64,000 bases of DNA from JAXDMK01 sp963790325 (lineage in GTDB: Bacteria; Actinomycetota; Acidimicrobiia; Acidimicrobiales; AC-14), in assembly GCA_963790325.1 (NCBI GenBank), contig CAWBNY010000002.1:372001-436000 (forward strand). The letters are read 5' to 3'. Positions 43,869 to 52,927 of the stretch are shown piece by piece; position 1 is the stretch's first letter; each line of letters opens with the position of its first letter. The notes beneath the pieces are model-generated. The model ran no database searches, was not told the origin of the DNA, and was given only the letters and a program-made list of their open reading frames with translations. The position numbers and the translations under genes were made by a program.

Positions 43869-44096
43869 ATGCCGGTCTTGCGGTTTCTGGGATCGACACC
43901 GGGACGGGCAGTGCGCGTGCTGCTCGGTCTCGCCCTGATCGTCGTCGGCGTCGTCGCCGGCGGTGGATGGCTCGCATTGAGCGCGGTCGGGCTGGTGCCG
44001 TTGGCTGCCGGCGTGTTCGACGTGTGCCTGCTGGGTCCGATCGCCGGGTTGCCGTTCCGGGGTGCCGCGTTCCGGTCCCGTTGCGCAGACCGCTGA
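43869..44096 (+). CDS. DUF2892-like small membrane protein
   Basis: 75 residues with two membrane helices (VRVLLGLALIVVGVVAGGG and LALSAVGLVPLAAGVFDVCL) and the opening LRFLGSTPGRAVR seen in DUF2892 (YgaP-like inner-membrane) proteins. Such genes often precede rhodanese genes; a rhodanese-like remnant indeed follows. GGAGGTGG precedes the ATG. Confidence 0.65.
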   Translation: MPVLRFLGSTPGRAVRVLLGLALIVVGVVAGGGWLALSAVGLVPLAAGVFDVCLLGPIAGLPFRGAAFRSRCADR

Positions 44097-44116
44097 GGAA
44101 GGCTCGGTGTTCTTCG

Positions 44117-44349
44117 GTGCTGGTGCTCGACTCCCCGGCCGATCTGTGGACGGTCACCTGGGACCTGCTGCGCATCGGCTACGACCCGCCGGTCGGCTGG
44201 CTGGCGGGCGGGATGGCCTGGCGCACCGCTGCGCTCGACCTCGAACGCCTGCCCCAGATCCCCGTCCACGAGCTCCGCCACCGCCTCCAGGCGGGCGAGG
44301 TCGATGTCCACCAACCGGGCGAGTGGGCGGTCCCGTGCCGCTCGAGTGA
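44117..44349 (+). pseudogene. remnant of an MBL-fold/rhodanese protein
   Basis: The fragment VLDSPADLWTVTWDLLRIGY, DPPVGWLAGGMAWRTAALDL, then LPQIPVHELRHRLQAGEVDV and HQPGEW matches the linker and start of the rhodanese domain in MBL-rhodanese fusions (persulfide metabolism). The N-terminal metallo-beta-lactamase part is absent, the LDVR before QPGEW is deleted, and the sequence ends shortly after. The remaining 154 bp before the catalase gene hold nothing recognisable. Confidence 0.6.
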
Positions 44350-44503
44350 TCGGGCTGCCGCCGGGGTTCGGTCCCGGCCGGCAGCGATCCGGACGCGGAT
44401 CGAATCCACGCGGGACGGGGGAACGAAACGGTCGCCCGGGGGGCGGTGTTGGCCCCGGAATCGGACGGGGCTGGTCTCGTCGAGGTCTCCGCGCCCGAGG
44501 TGA

Positions 44504-46612
44504 CTACACGGCCGAGAGCTCGACCTGACGCGGCCAGTGACGTAGCCCTCGGCAGGCGGCCACGAAGCGGTCGGAGCCCCCGTCCTCGTCGAGGTTCACG
44601 AACCCGTCGTCCATGGCGTCGGCCACGCCCGCCGCCTCGAGCAGGCTCATGGCGGTGTCGACGTAGCCGATGAACTTGCCGTGGGCGAAGGCGTCGGCCA
44701 CGAAGCTCCTGGCCGGCGGCATGGCCGCGATCTCGGCGGCGCCGGCGGACGAGGCGAGGACGACCACCGCGTCGAAGAGGACGGACGGGCCGCCGTCGAT
44801 GCGCTCGTCGGCCGGCAGCAGCTTGCCGCCCCGCAGCCTCACGCCGCCGACGGTGGGGGCGACGATCTTGACCTGCGCCCCCTCGGCGGTGAGCGCCGCC
44901 ACCAAGCCGTCGAGCACCGTTCTGTCGGTGCCGTCGGTGACGAGCACCCCGACCCGCCGGCCGGCGAAGGACTCCGGTCCGTTGCGCAGGATGCTGAGCG
45001 GAGGCGACTCCGGGAGATCCGTGATCGGCGGGCGAGCCGGTTCGCTGCGGTCGGGCAGCTTCCGGAGGCCGAGCCCGTCGGCGACCGCCTGCGCCAGGCC
45101 CTCGTCGACGTTGCGCAGGTTGGCGACCATCCGCTGCCGGATGTCGAGCCGCTCGACCTTGCTCAGCTCGAACGTGAAGGCGGCTGCGATGTGCGCCTGC
45201 TCGACGCCGGTCTGGCTGACGTAGAACTGCCGGGCCTGGCTGTAGTGGTCGGCGAACAGCTCGGGCCGGGCCCGGCGCTTCACACCCGCCTCCTCGACCG
45301 CGAACGTCTGGAAGCCGCGCTCGGGCGATTCTCGGGGTCCGCCTTCCTTGGCGGGCCACGAGTTGGGCTCGTAGTTGGCCCGGCCGGGCGGGTTGACCGT
45401 GGTCATGTGCCCGTCCTGCTGGAACATGGCCACCGGGCACTTGGGGGCGTTGATCGGGAGATGCACGAAGTTGGGGCTGCCCAGGCGCTTGAGCTGGGTG
45501 TCGAGGTAGGAGAAGTTCCGTCCCTGGAGGAGGGGATCGTTGGTGAAATCGACACCGGGGATGATGTTCTGGGTGCAGAACGCCACCTGCTCGGTCTCGG
45601 CGAAGAAGTTGTCGACCACCCGGTCGAGAACCAGCCGCCCCACCCGCCGCACCGGCACCAGCTCCTCGGGGACGATCTTGGTGGGGTCGAGGATGTCGAA
45701 CTCGAAGCGGTCGGCGAACTCCTCGTCGAAGAGCTGGAGGCCGAGCTCCCACTCGGGGAAGGTGCCGGCGCCGATGGCGTCCCACAGGTCACGGCGGTGG
45801 AAGTCGGGGTCGGCCCCGTTGATCCGCACCGCCTCGTCCCACACGACCGACTGCAGGCCGGCCTTGGGCTTCCAGTGGAACTTCACGAAGGTCGAGGCGC
45901 CCTTGGCGTTGACCAGCCGGAAGGTGTGGACACCGAAGCCCTCCATGAACCGGAAGGACCGGGGGATGGCCCGGTCGGACATGGTCCACATGAGCATGTG
46001 GGTCGACTCGGGCATGAGCGAGGCGAAGTCCCAGAAGTTGTCGTGGGCGGTCTGGGCCTGGGGGAAGCCCCGGTCGGGCTCGGCCTTGGCCGCGTGGACG
46101 AGGTCGGGGAACTTGATCGGGTCCTGGATGAAGAACACGGGGATGTTGTTGCCGACGATGTCCCAGTTGCCCTCGCGGGTGTAGAGCTTCACCGCGAAGC
46201 CGCGGACGTCGCGGGCCAGGTCGGCCGAGCCCTGGCTGCCGGCGACGGTGCTGAAGCGGACGAAGGCGGGCGTCCGCTGGCCGGCTCGGGTGAAGGGATC
46301 GGCCCGGGTGACATCGGCCAGGGATTCGTAGGCCTCGAAGTAGCCGTGGGCGCCGTAGCCGCGGGCGTGCACCACCCGCTCGGGGATGCGCTCATGGTCG
46401 AAGTGGAAGATCTTCTCCCGGAAATGGAAGTCCTCCAGCGCCGCCGGCCCCCGCTCGCCGATCCGCAGCGTGTTCTGGTCGTCGGCGACGGGTACGCCCT
46501 GCTGGGTGGTCAGCGGCGGCCGGCCGCCGCCGGCTACCTGGTGCGTCTCCCCGCCTCCTCCAGTGGTCCCGTGCCCGTTCGACCGGGTGCCCGTCTTCTG
46601 TCCGTCGCGCAT
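44504..46612 (-). CDS. katE: large-subunit (clade II) monofunctional catalase
   Basis: 702 residues, the size of HPII. Heme catalase core: distal His in RIPERVVHARGYGAHGYFEA, AFVRFSTVAGSQGSADLARD, GNWDIVGNNIPVFFIQDPIK and the heme-Tyr region further on. The C-terminal 150 residues form the flavodoxin/GATase-like domain typical of large catalases (RRVGVLVTDGTDRTVLDGLV, SFVADAFAHGKFIGYVDTAM). Converts hydrogen peroxide to water and oxygen. It lies at the edge of the accessory region but its composition matches the core genome. Confidence 0.95.
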   Translation of the reverse strand: MRDGQKTGTRSNGHGTTGGGGETHQVAGGGRPPLTTQQGVPVADDQNTLRIGERGPAALEDFHFREKIFHFDHERIPERVVHARGYGAHGYFEAYESLADVTRADPFTRAGQRTPAFVRFSTVAGSQGSADLARDVRGFAVKLYTREGNWDIVGNNIPVFFIQDPIKFPDLVHAAKAEPDRGFPQAQTAHDNFWDFASLMPESTHMLMWTMSDRAIPRSFRFMEGFGVHTFRLVNAKGASTFVKFHWKPKAGLQSVVWDEAVRINGADPDFHRRDLWDAIGAGTFPEWELGLQLFDEEFADRFEFDILDPTKIVPEELVPVRRVGRLVLDRVVDNFFAETEQVAFCTQNIIPGVDFTNDPLLQGRNFSYLDTQLKRLGSPNFVHLPINAPKCPVAMFQQDGHMTTVNPPGRANYEPNSWPAKEGGPRESPERGFQTFAVEEAGVKRRARPELFADHYSQARQFYVSQTGVEQAHIAAAFTFELSKVERLDIRQRMVANLRNVDEGLAQAVADGLGLRKLPDRSEPARPPITDLPESPPLSILRNGPESFAGRRVGVLVTDGTDRTVLDGLVAALTAEGAQVKIVAPTVGGVRLRGGKLLPADERIDGGPSVLFDAVVVLASSAGAAEIAAMPPARSFVADAFAHGKFIGYVDTAMSLLEAAGVADAMDDGFVNLDEDGGSDRFVAACRGLRHWPRQVELSAV

Positions 46613-46983
46613 CTCGCCCCTCGGTTCGCTCGCCGTGCGGGGGGTGCACTACCCCGGGCCGCCCTTCGAGAACCCGAGGTGGCGGACCTACCGTGGAGGC
46701 CTTTCGCCCGGCCCATCACCACCAGCGTCAGATCATCGGTCAATCGGGTCTTGCAGAATCGGCGCATCGACGCGATGACATCCTCGGCCACGGTCTCCGG
46801 TGGGAGGTTGCGGCCGCGGGTGACGATGTCGACCAAACGCTGCACGCCGAACTCCTGCCCCCCGTCGTCCCGGGCTTCGGTCAGGCCGTCGGTGTAGGCG
46901 ACGAGCAGGTCGCTCGGAGCGAGGCAATCGGCTTTGGTCGCCCACGCGCGCCCGTACGATCGACAAAGAGAGCGCCGCCGCAT
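46534..46983 (-). pseudogene. 3' remnant of an RsbU/SpoIIE-type phosphatase
   Basis: Residues 20-95 (APSDLLVAYTDGLTEARDDG, QEFGVQRLVDIVTRGRNLPP, CKTRLTDDLTLVVMGRAKG) are the C-terminal half of a PP2C-like serine phosphatase, with the TDGLTEA and DDLTLVV motifs. The metal-binding N-terminal half is absent and the upstream sequence is unrelated. The frame then runs into the start of the catalase gene. Non-functional unless translated as a fragment. Confidence 0.65.
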
Positions 46984-47064
46984 CGGGCGAGTCTCTAGGG
47001 GGCCACTGGTCTACCCGCCCGGTTGTCGCGATAGGCCCGTTCTGCAAGCGGGTAGAGGGGCGGG

Positions 47065-48189
47065 ATGGCGACCTTCGGATTCCGGTTCCAACCGCTCTAC
47101 CGTGTCCTCGCGGCTCCGTTCGGCGTGACGTCGAGCACCGCCTTGGTGGAGGTCGCCGATGGTCAACTGACGGTTCGGTTCGGTCCCTGGCTCCTGCGCA
47201 CGCCCCTCTCGAACGTGGTCGGCTGTCAGCGATCGGGTCCGTACTCGGTGACGAAGACGGCCGGACCCGCCCGGTTGTCGATCGCCGACCGGGGCCTGAC
47301 CTTCGCCACCAACGCGGACGCCGGAATATGCCTGTGCTTCCGCGAACCGGTCCGAGCCCTCGATCCGTTCGGGATCATCCGCCACCCAGCCGTGACCGTG
47401 ACGGTCGACCACCCGGGCGAGCTCGAGCGCGTGCTGGCCGGAGGTCCGGCCGATGCCGACCCCGCCGATACCCCCGGTTCGGCCCAGGTCGAGTCACCCT
47501 GGGCCATCCTGGGCCGGTGGGCCCGTTGGCCGGCGGGGATGGCGTTGGCGGTCGCCCGCTACCTGGCATCGGTGCGGGGTATCGATCGGCAGTTCGAGAC
47601 ACGATCCGGTGCGGCCCCCTCGCCCGGCCCCGTTTCCGGTGACGACGTGCAAGGCATCGCCGCAGGGGTCGGACCGGTCTTCGAGCGGACGTACCGGGTC
47701 CGCATCGGCGGGGTGCGGCTGACGCCCGAAACACTGCTGGCCGAGGTCGCCTCCGATTTCAACCGGGCCTCGCCGGTCGAGGTGGCCGAGTTCTGCGAGG
47801 AGACCCCGGATGCCGACGCGACCGGGGCCAAAACGGAGTACCGCATCCGCATGCCCGGCCCCTGGGACGGGCCGGTCCGCATCGTGGAGCAATCCCCCAC
47901 CTCGGTTTGCCTCGCCACCCTCGAGGGCCACATGGAGGCGGGACAGATCGAGTTCCGAACCGGATGGGGCGACCGGCCGGCCGGTAGCGACGACGGCGAC
48001 GTCGTCTTCGAGATCCGGTCGCTGGCCCGCAGCGGCGACCGAGCCTTCAACGCCCTCTACGACCGGCTGATCGTGGCACGGGAGATGCAGCTCCACATGT
48101 GGGTCCACTTCCTGCGGCGGGTGGCCGAGTTGTCGGGCGGGGAGATACGGGGCAGGCCGGAGGTGCGGACCGTTCGGTATGGGGGGTGA
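47065..48189 (+). CDS. DUF1990-like protein with N-terminal beta domain
   Basis: 374 residues. The first 140 form a beta-rich domain (MATFGFRFQPLYRVLAAPFG, LSIADRGLTFATNADAGICL); the last 190 resemble a START/DUF1990-like module (TYRIRMPGPWDGPVRIVEQS, ATLEGHMEAGQIEFRTGWGD, YDRLIVAREMQLHMWVHFLR). Function unknown; lipid binding is possible from fold only. A related shorter gene follows 58 bp downstream. Confidence 0.6.
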   Translation: MATFGFRFQPLYRVLAAPFGVTSSTALVEVADGQLTVRFGPWLLRTPLSNVVGCQRSGPYSVTKTAGPARLSIADRGLTFATNADAGICLCFREPVRALDPFGIIRHPAVTVTVDHPGELERVLAGGPADADPADTPGSAQVESPWAILGRWARWPAGMALAVARYLASVRGIDRQFETRSGAAPSPGPVSGDDVQGIAAGVGPVFERTYRVRIGGVRLTPETLLAEVASDFNRASPVEVAEFCEETPDADATGAKTEYRIRMPGPWDGPVRIVEQSPTSVCLATLEGHMEAGQIEFRTGWGDRPAGSDDGDVVFEIRSLARSGDRAFNALYDRLIVAREMQLHMWVHFLRRVAELSGGEIRGRPEVRTVRYGG

Positions 48190-48247
48190 CCGAATCCGGA
48201 CGCGATCGGATGTCTCGCCCGCCCGTCAAGGTGGGGGGCTCCTTCCC

Positions 48248-48871
48248 ATGGCCGCCGAGTTGAACTTCGACCTCGACCGCCGGCTCGAGTTCACCCCCGA
48301 GAACGGCTGGCGGCTCGACGACCACCGCATCCGGCTTCCGAACGAGACGCCCGGCCCACCTGTACGCCAGGGCCCGTGGGCGACAGCGGCCCGGCTCATG
48401 GCCTCCTACGAGTTCGCCGATCCCGCCATCGTGCGGGCGGTGTCGTTCCCCGACCTACCGGTGCCGGGACGCACGATCCTCCTCGAGGGTCGCTTCCTAT
48501 GGCTCCGCTTCCCCCTGGCGGTCAGGGTGGGCGACACCCGCCATGTCGTCGTAGTCGAGTCGGGCCGCCCACTCCAGGTCTGGGGGTGGAACTACCGCAC
48601 TCTGGAGGGACATCTGGAGATGGGCGAGATGAGCTACGAGACGAGGAAGTGGCTCGACACGGGCGAGGTCGAGTTTCGGATCCACGCCTTCTCGCGGCCC
48701 GCTCCCGCCGCCAATCCTGTGATCCGACTCGGTTTCGCCCTGTTCGGCCGGCCCATGCAGCGGCGGTTCATTCGCCGTTCGCTCGAACGCATGGACGAGT
48801 TGGTTCGCCAGCACCTCTCGACCGGCGGTCTGCCTGCCCCCGACCTGGGCCCCGCCCGAGCCACCGGATGA
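48248..48871 (+). CDS. DUF1990-like protein
   Basis: 207 residues related to the C-terminal part of the preceding protein: RLMASYEFADPAIVRAVSFP, YRTLEGHLEMGEMSYETRKW, GEVEFRIHAFSRPAPAANPV and RRFIRRSLERMDELVRQHL. The ATG at 48248 is chosen for the AAGGTGGGGGG upstream. Probably a tandem paralogue. Function unknown. Confidence 0.65.
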   Translation: MAAELNFDLDRRLEFTPENGWRLDDHRIRLPNETPGPPVRQGPWATAARLMASYEFADPAIVRAVSFPDLPVPGRTILLEGRFLWLRFPLAVRVGDTRHVVVVESGRPLQVWGWNYRTLEGHLEMGEMSYETRKWLDTGEVEFRIHAFSRPAPAANPVIRLGFALFGRPMQRRFIRRSLERMDELVRQHLSTGGLPAPDLGPARATG

Positions 48872-48965
48872 ACCGGGGGTCGTTTCGCTCCCGGGCTGTT
48901 GCCGACCGTCGGGCCGGGCGCCCGAGTGGCCGATCGGGGTGACGCGGGTCCTCTACTCTCGGACG

Positions 48966-50345
48966 ATGGGTTCGCTGCAGGCTTCGGGGTGGCGGGAGCC
49001 GGCTGGGGGAGCGGTCCTCGAACGGCGGGCAGCCCTGGAACCGACGCTGGACAGCCCCCGGGAGGCCCGTCGCCTCCTGCGGCGATTCCTCGAAGAGGTA
49101 GGCCGCTCCGATTGGCTCGAAGCCGGCGAGCTGGCCATCAGCGAGATCGTGACCAACGGCTCGCTCCATGGCCACACCACCATGCAACTGCGCCTCGTTG
49201 CCTATGAGGACCTGGCGTACGTGGAGGTCCGCGACTCCAACGCCTCCATGCCCGCTCCTCGCGCCTATGAGCGCGAGGCCTCGACGGGGCGCGGCATGGC
49301 GCTGGTTTCGGCGGTCACGGCGCAATGCGGCGCGTCCAGCCTCGGACCCGAAGGCAAGGTGGTCTGGTTCTGCCTGACCGCCGCCCAGACCCCCGGCCCC
49401 CCGGTTGCCGCCGACTGGGACCTCACCGACGCAGACGCTCGACCGAGGCACGGCTCGGGCACCACCACCGAGATCGTCCTGTCCTCCATGCCGGCGATGC
49501 TGTGGCTCTCGGCTCGCGAGCATCAGGACGCCATCCTGCGGGAGCTGGTCCTCTACCGGGCAGAGCATCGCGAGGTGGTCGGGGCCGACCTGGACGCGGA
49601 TATCGTCGCCGCCGACCGGGCTCGGAGCACCGTCTCGGGCGCGCTGCTGCGGGCCATCGATGCGGCGCGGGCCTCGGGCGTGGTCCGGCCCGCCGCTCCC
49701 GATGGGCATCCGGGCCCGCTTCCCTGGGTTCCCGAGCACCTCGACCTCGTCGTCACGGTAGGCACCGAGGCCGCCCGGCAGTTCGCCACCCTCCAGGACG
49801 TGCTCGACGCCGCCGAGCGTCTAGCCGCGTCCGGCGAGCTGCTGTGCCGGCCCGGGTTGCCCGAGATCGTGGCGGTGCGGGACTGGGCCTGCGAGCAGGT
49901 CATCGCCCAGTTGTCGGGCATCGCGCCGGCGTCCTGGCCGGGTACGGCCCAGGAGCGCTTCGAGGTCGAGGTCCACGGCCGGGAGGATGAGGATGCCGGC
50001 TGGAACAGCCTCTTCGTCGTCGAATCCGATCGGCGTGTCGTCGCCGCCGACGAGGCCAACCGCATTGTGGCGGTCAGCCGACCCCTCGCCGAGCTCCTGG
50101 GATGGGATCCGGCCGAGCTGACCGGCCGGCGCGTGGTCACGTTGGTCCCCCACGCGCTGCGGGAGGCCCATGTCGCCGGGTTCAGCCGCCATCTCACTTC
50201 GGGTGAGGCACGGGTGCTGGGGGTTCCCCTCATCCTTCCCGTGTTGGCCAGGGACGGCTCCGAGGTGAACTGCCGTTTCCTCATCGAGCAGACCGCGGCC
50301 GCCCGCGGCCGCTCGATGTACCTGGCCTGGATCGACCCGATTTGA
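48966..50345 (+). CDS. RsbW-like ATPase domain fused to a PAS domain
   Basis: 459 residues. Residues 20-140 are a small HATPase (anti-sigma-kinase type) domain: DSPREARRLLRRFLEEVGRS, LAISEIVTNGSLHGHTTMQL (N box) and the G motif in STGRGMALVSAVTAQCGASS. A helical middle follows (150-330), then a PAS domain (360-459, FVVESDRRVVAADEANRIVA, LLGWDPAELTGRRVVTLVPH). It may control a sigma factor in response to a signal sensed by PAS. An ECF sigma factor is convergent next to it. Confidence 0.75.
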   Translation: MGSLQASGWREPAGGAVLERRAALEPTLDSPREARRLLRRFLEEVGRSDWLEAGELAISEIVTNGSLHGHTTMQLRLVAYEDLAYVEVRDSNASMPAPRAYEREASTGRGMALVSAVTAQCGASSLGPEGKVVWFCLTAAQTPGPPVAADWDLTDADARPRHGSGTTTEIVLSSMPAMLWLSAREHQDAILRELVLYRAEHREVVGADLDADIVAADRARSTVSGALLRAIDAARASGVVRPAAPDGHPGPLPWVPEHLDLVVTVGTEAARQFATLQDVLDAAERLAASGELLCRPGLPEIVAVRDWACEQVIAQLSGIAPASWPGTAQERFEVEVHGREDEDAGWNSLFVVESDRRVVAADEANRIVAVSRPLAELLGWDPAELTGRRVVTLVPHALREAHVAGFSRHLTSGEARVLGVPLILPVLARDGSEVNCRFLIEQTAAARGRSMYLAWIDPI

Positions 50346-50371
50346 GGCGGCGGCCGTCGGTCGTCCCGCCG

Positions 50372-50959
50372 TCACCCGATGACCGGGTCGGGCACGACGC
50401 GATCGACGTCCGCATCGACGAGGGTGGTGCGAAGCCGAGCTAGGCCGGAGCGGATGCGACTCTTGACTGTTCCCTCGGCGACGCCGAGGAGGGTTGCGAC
50501 GGCGGCATACGTATGTCCGCCGAAGTAGGCGAGGGAGATCGCTTCCCGCTCCGCGTTCGACAGGGCTCCGACGAACTGCCGCACCTTCTCACCCTCGGCG
50601 CGGCGGGCGGCCTCGTCTTCGAGGACGTAGGGCGCCCGGAACGCATTGGCGACCTTTCGCTCGCGGCGACGCCGAGCGCTCTCGGAGCGGGCGATGTCCA
50701 GCGCCCGGCTATGGGCCTGGGTGCGCAGGAGCGCAGGAATCGAGCCCCGGGCCGGGTCGTGACACAGCCGGCCCTGCCATAGGCGGGTGAAGACGTCCTG
50801 CACGACATCCTCCGCAACTATTCGCTCCTGCAACACGCTTCGGGCGACCCGGAAGACGCTTCCGCTATGGCGTCGGTAGAGCTCGGCGAGCGCCCGCTGA
50901 TCCCGATCTGCGACAGCAACCGCGAGCGCAGAATCACTGGCGCACTCGATGCCGTTCAC
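50372..50959 (-). CDS. ECF RNA polymerase sigma factor
   Basis: 195 residues with region 2 (ALAELYRRHSGSVFRVARSV, LQERIVAEDVVQDVFTRLWQ) and region 4 (LSNAEREAISLAYFGGHTYA, AVATLLGVAEGTVKSRIRSG). No anti-sigma gene is coupled to it, unlike the copy at 14785. It is convergent with the HATPase/PAS gene (26 bp), whose product could regulate it. Confidence 0.9.
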   Translation of the reverse strand: MNGIECASDSALAVAVADRDQRALAELYRRHSGSVFRVARSVLQERIVAEDVVQDVFTRLWQGRLCHDPARGSIPALLRTQAHSRALDIARSESARRRRERKVANAFRAPYVLEDEAARRAEGEKVRQFVGALSNAEREAISLAYFGGHTYAAVATLLGVAEGTVKSRIRSGLARLRTTLVDADVDRVVPDPVIG

Positions 50960-51438
50960 GGGTGTCGACGGGACCCCGTTCGGCCAGTTCGACCAGCCGA
51001 TGTTGGGTGGGGGCCGCCGGCGCGGATTTCGGACCGAACTCTGGGTCTGATGGACACGGTCCTCTCATATCCGGCCGGTCCGGCCGCCGTCGTGGATTGT
51101 GTGAGACCAGGAGGTCGACCAAGAATCACAGCGTCCGAAGGCGGTACCCTTTCGGGACCCCGGCTCTCAGGCGACGTCTTTATCCCACCGTCGACAGCGG
51201 CTCGGTCGCGGAGCGTTCGAGCCGGGAAGTCGGCGCACAACCATACCCGAGGTCCCGCGAACTTTCCAAATCCGGACGCCCTGATCGGTCGCGGGTCGTG
51301 GTGCGACAGATCATCGTCGCGGTGACACCATTGTCCCTACCGCTCCGTCGGGTATTGACTATGGAGATCTGATCCAGGGCGATGCTGACCCCGGACCCGA
51401 CCCCTCGTTGGATCGACCCTGCACCCAGGAGGCGACTC
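50960..51438. other. 479-bp intergenic region
   Basis: No convincing gene on either strand. It should contain the divergent promoters of the sigma factor and the YCII gene; TTGACT at 51355-51360 is a possible -35 box for the latter, without a clear -10 partner. The sequence is somewhat less GC-rich than coding DNA around it. Confidence 0.4.
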
Positions 51439-51777
51439 ATGCCCAAGTACCTGCTCCTGTACAACTCGACGATCTCGCCCGGCGAGATGATGGCCGGTTC
51501 GACGCCGGAACAGATGCAGGCGGGTATGGACGCCTGGATGGCGTGGGCGGCCGAGTGCGGTGACGCCCTCGTCGACCTGGGCTCGCCCCTCGGAGGAGGT
51601 CGGACGGTGACGGCCGACGGCGCCTCGGCCAGCGACAGCCAGGCGGCGGGGTTCTCGGTCCTGGAGGCAGGCTCGATCGAAGAGGCCACCGCCCTGGTCG
51701 AGGGTCACCCCCACTTCATGACGCCCGGAGAGCCGTCGATCGTCGTGCTCGAGTACCTCCCCGTCCCGGGCATGTAG
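51439..51777 (+). CDS. YCII-related domain protein
   Basis: 112 residues: MPKYLLLYNSTISPGEMMAG, then GMDAWMAWAAECGDALVDLG, GFSVLEAGSIEEATALVEGH and PSIVVLEYLPVPGM. This is the ferredoxin-like YCII/DGPF fold, usually a small cytoplasmic protein whose genes often lie beside ECF sigma factors, as here. The ATG at 51439 follows CACCCAGGAGGCGACTC (ribosome site AGGAGG). Confidence 0.85.
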   Translation: MPKYLLLYNSTISPGEMMAGSTPEQMQAGMDAWMAWAAECGDALVDLGSPLGGGRTVTADGASASDSQAAGFSVLEAGSIEEATALVEGHPHFMTPGEPSIVVLEYLPVPGM

Positions 51778-51838
51778 CGCCCTCGGTGAGAGGGCAGGTG
51801 CGGGTCGGCGCCAACGAGGCGGAGGTGGCGGGCCCGGA

Positions 51839-52927
51839 TCAGGCGGAGGTGGCCAGGCCGGGGTTGACCGGTTGGAACTCGAAGCTGGGGCCGATGTTCC
51901 GGTTCCCGGTGTTCGTGCCCGAGGCCATGTCGATGGCCTGCTGGCGGAGCGACATCATCATGCCGATGGCGGTGTCGAGGAGCGGCGGCTGACCGTTGAA
52001 GGTGTCGTGCAACACCTTGAGCAGGCCCGTGTAGGTGTAGTTGAAGTTGTCATTGGCGATCTGACCGACGCTGCCGGGCGGGTAGGTGGGTGTGGGGGTC
52101 CCGTGGACCTTGGGGTCTGCCGGGACGGGGTAGACACCGCTCGCATCGAAGGGCACCGGGTGGTTCACGGTGTCGTAGAAGTACTTGTCGTCCGGCTCGG
52201 CGTCGGGCCCGGCGTCGGGGTTGGGGACGAGCAGTCCGCCGTTGACGATCTCCGCGAACCGGTAGTAGTGGGCGTAGCCCTTGCCGACGACCTCCAGCGG
52301 CTGGGTCTGGGTGCCCTCGCCCTGCTCGATGATGGTGTTGAGGGCCTGGACCGCGGTGGCGACGTCAATGACCACCACCGACTGATCCATCCGGTCGGGG
52401 CCCACCTGGCGCCGCGGCCCGGGCACGAACACCCCCTCGCCGAGTGCCTCGATGTTGTCCCTGATGTCCCGGTAGAACTGGCCGATCGTCAGCGGAGGTT
52501 TGGCCTCGGCCAGGGCGGCGCGAACCGGGAAGTCGAGCGGATCCTCCGGCTGCTCGATGACCATGAAGATGTCGTGGACCAGATCGATGGAGAAGCGTTC
52601 GAGGCGGACTGTGAGCCCGTCCTCGACCCCACCAGGTAATGGTCCGGGAAACGACGGGATGAAGTCGGCCTTGTCGAGCACCGGCGAGCCACCGAGGGCG
52701 TTGAGGACGTTGGCCGCCAGTGTCAGGTGGAGCATCTCCTCGATCACGACGGACTGGATGGTCTCGGCGATGGCCTCGTTGGTGCCGGGAGCGATCGAGT
52801 AGAGGGCGTACAGGTACGTCGGGATGGTGGCGTGCTCGAGCTCGAGGGCCAGCTGAAGGGCGTCGAGCACGGAGTCCTTGTCACCGGCGCTGAGGGCGGT
52901 GCGGAGCTCTTCCCTGAGGTAGATCAC
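51839..52927 (-). CDS. ferritin-like protein, VioB C-terminal type
   Basis: 362 residues. The helical ferritin-like core has LALELEHATIPTYLYALYSI and TIQSVVIEEMLHLTLAANVL, i.e. the E...E-H-x metal-ligand pattern of the ferritin-like domain found in VioB of violacein synthesis. The C-terminal part continues with YRFAEIVNGGLLVPNPD and NFNYTYTGLLKVLHDTFNGQ. GTG overlaps the stop of the upstream VioB-N-like gene, so the two proteins probably act together. Substrate unknown. Confidence 0.75.
   Translation of the reverse strand: MIYLREELRTALSAGDKDSVLDALQLALELEHATIPTYLYALYSIAPGTNEAIAETIQSVVIEEMLHLTLAANVLNALGGSPVLDKADFIPSFPGPLPGGVEDGLTVRLERFSIDLVHDIFMVIEQPEDPLDFPVRAALAEAKPPLTIGQFYRDIRDNIEALGEGVFVPGPRRQVGPDRMDQSVVVIDVATAVQALNTIIEQGEGTQTQPLEVVGKGYAHYYRFAEIVNGGLLVPNPDAGPDAEPDDKYFYDTVNHPVPFDASGVYPVPADPKVHGTPTPTYPPGSVGQIANDNFNYTYTGLLKVLHDTFNGQPPLLDTAIGMMMSLRQQAIDMASGTNTGNRNIGPSFEFQPVNPGLATSA

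Noticed and set aside
50956..51240. 94-codon minus-strand frame in the gap before the YCII gene
   Set aside because: No similarity, poor composition, and it overlaps the start of the sigma factor gene.
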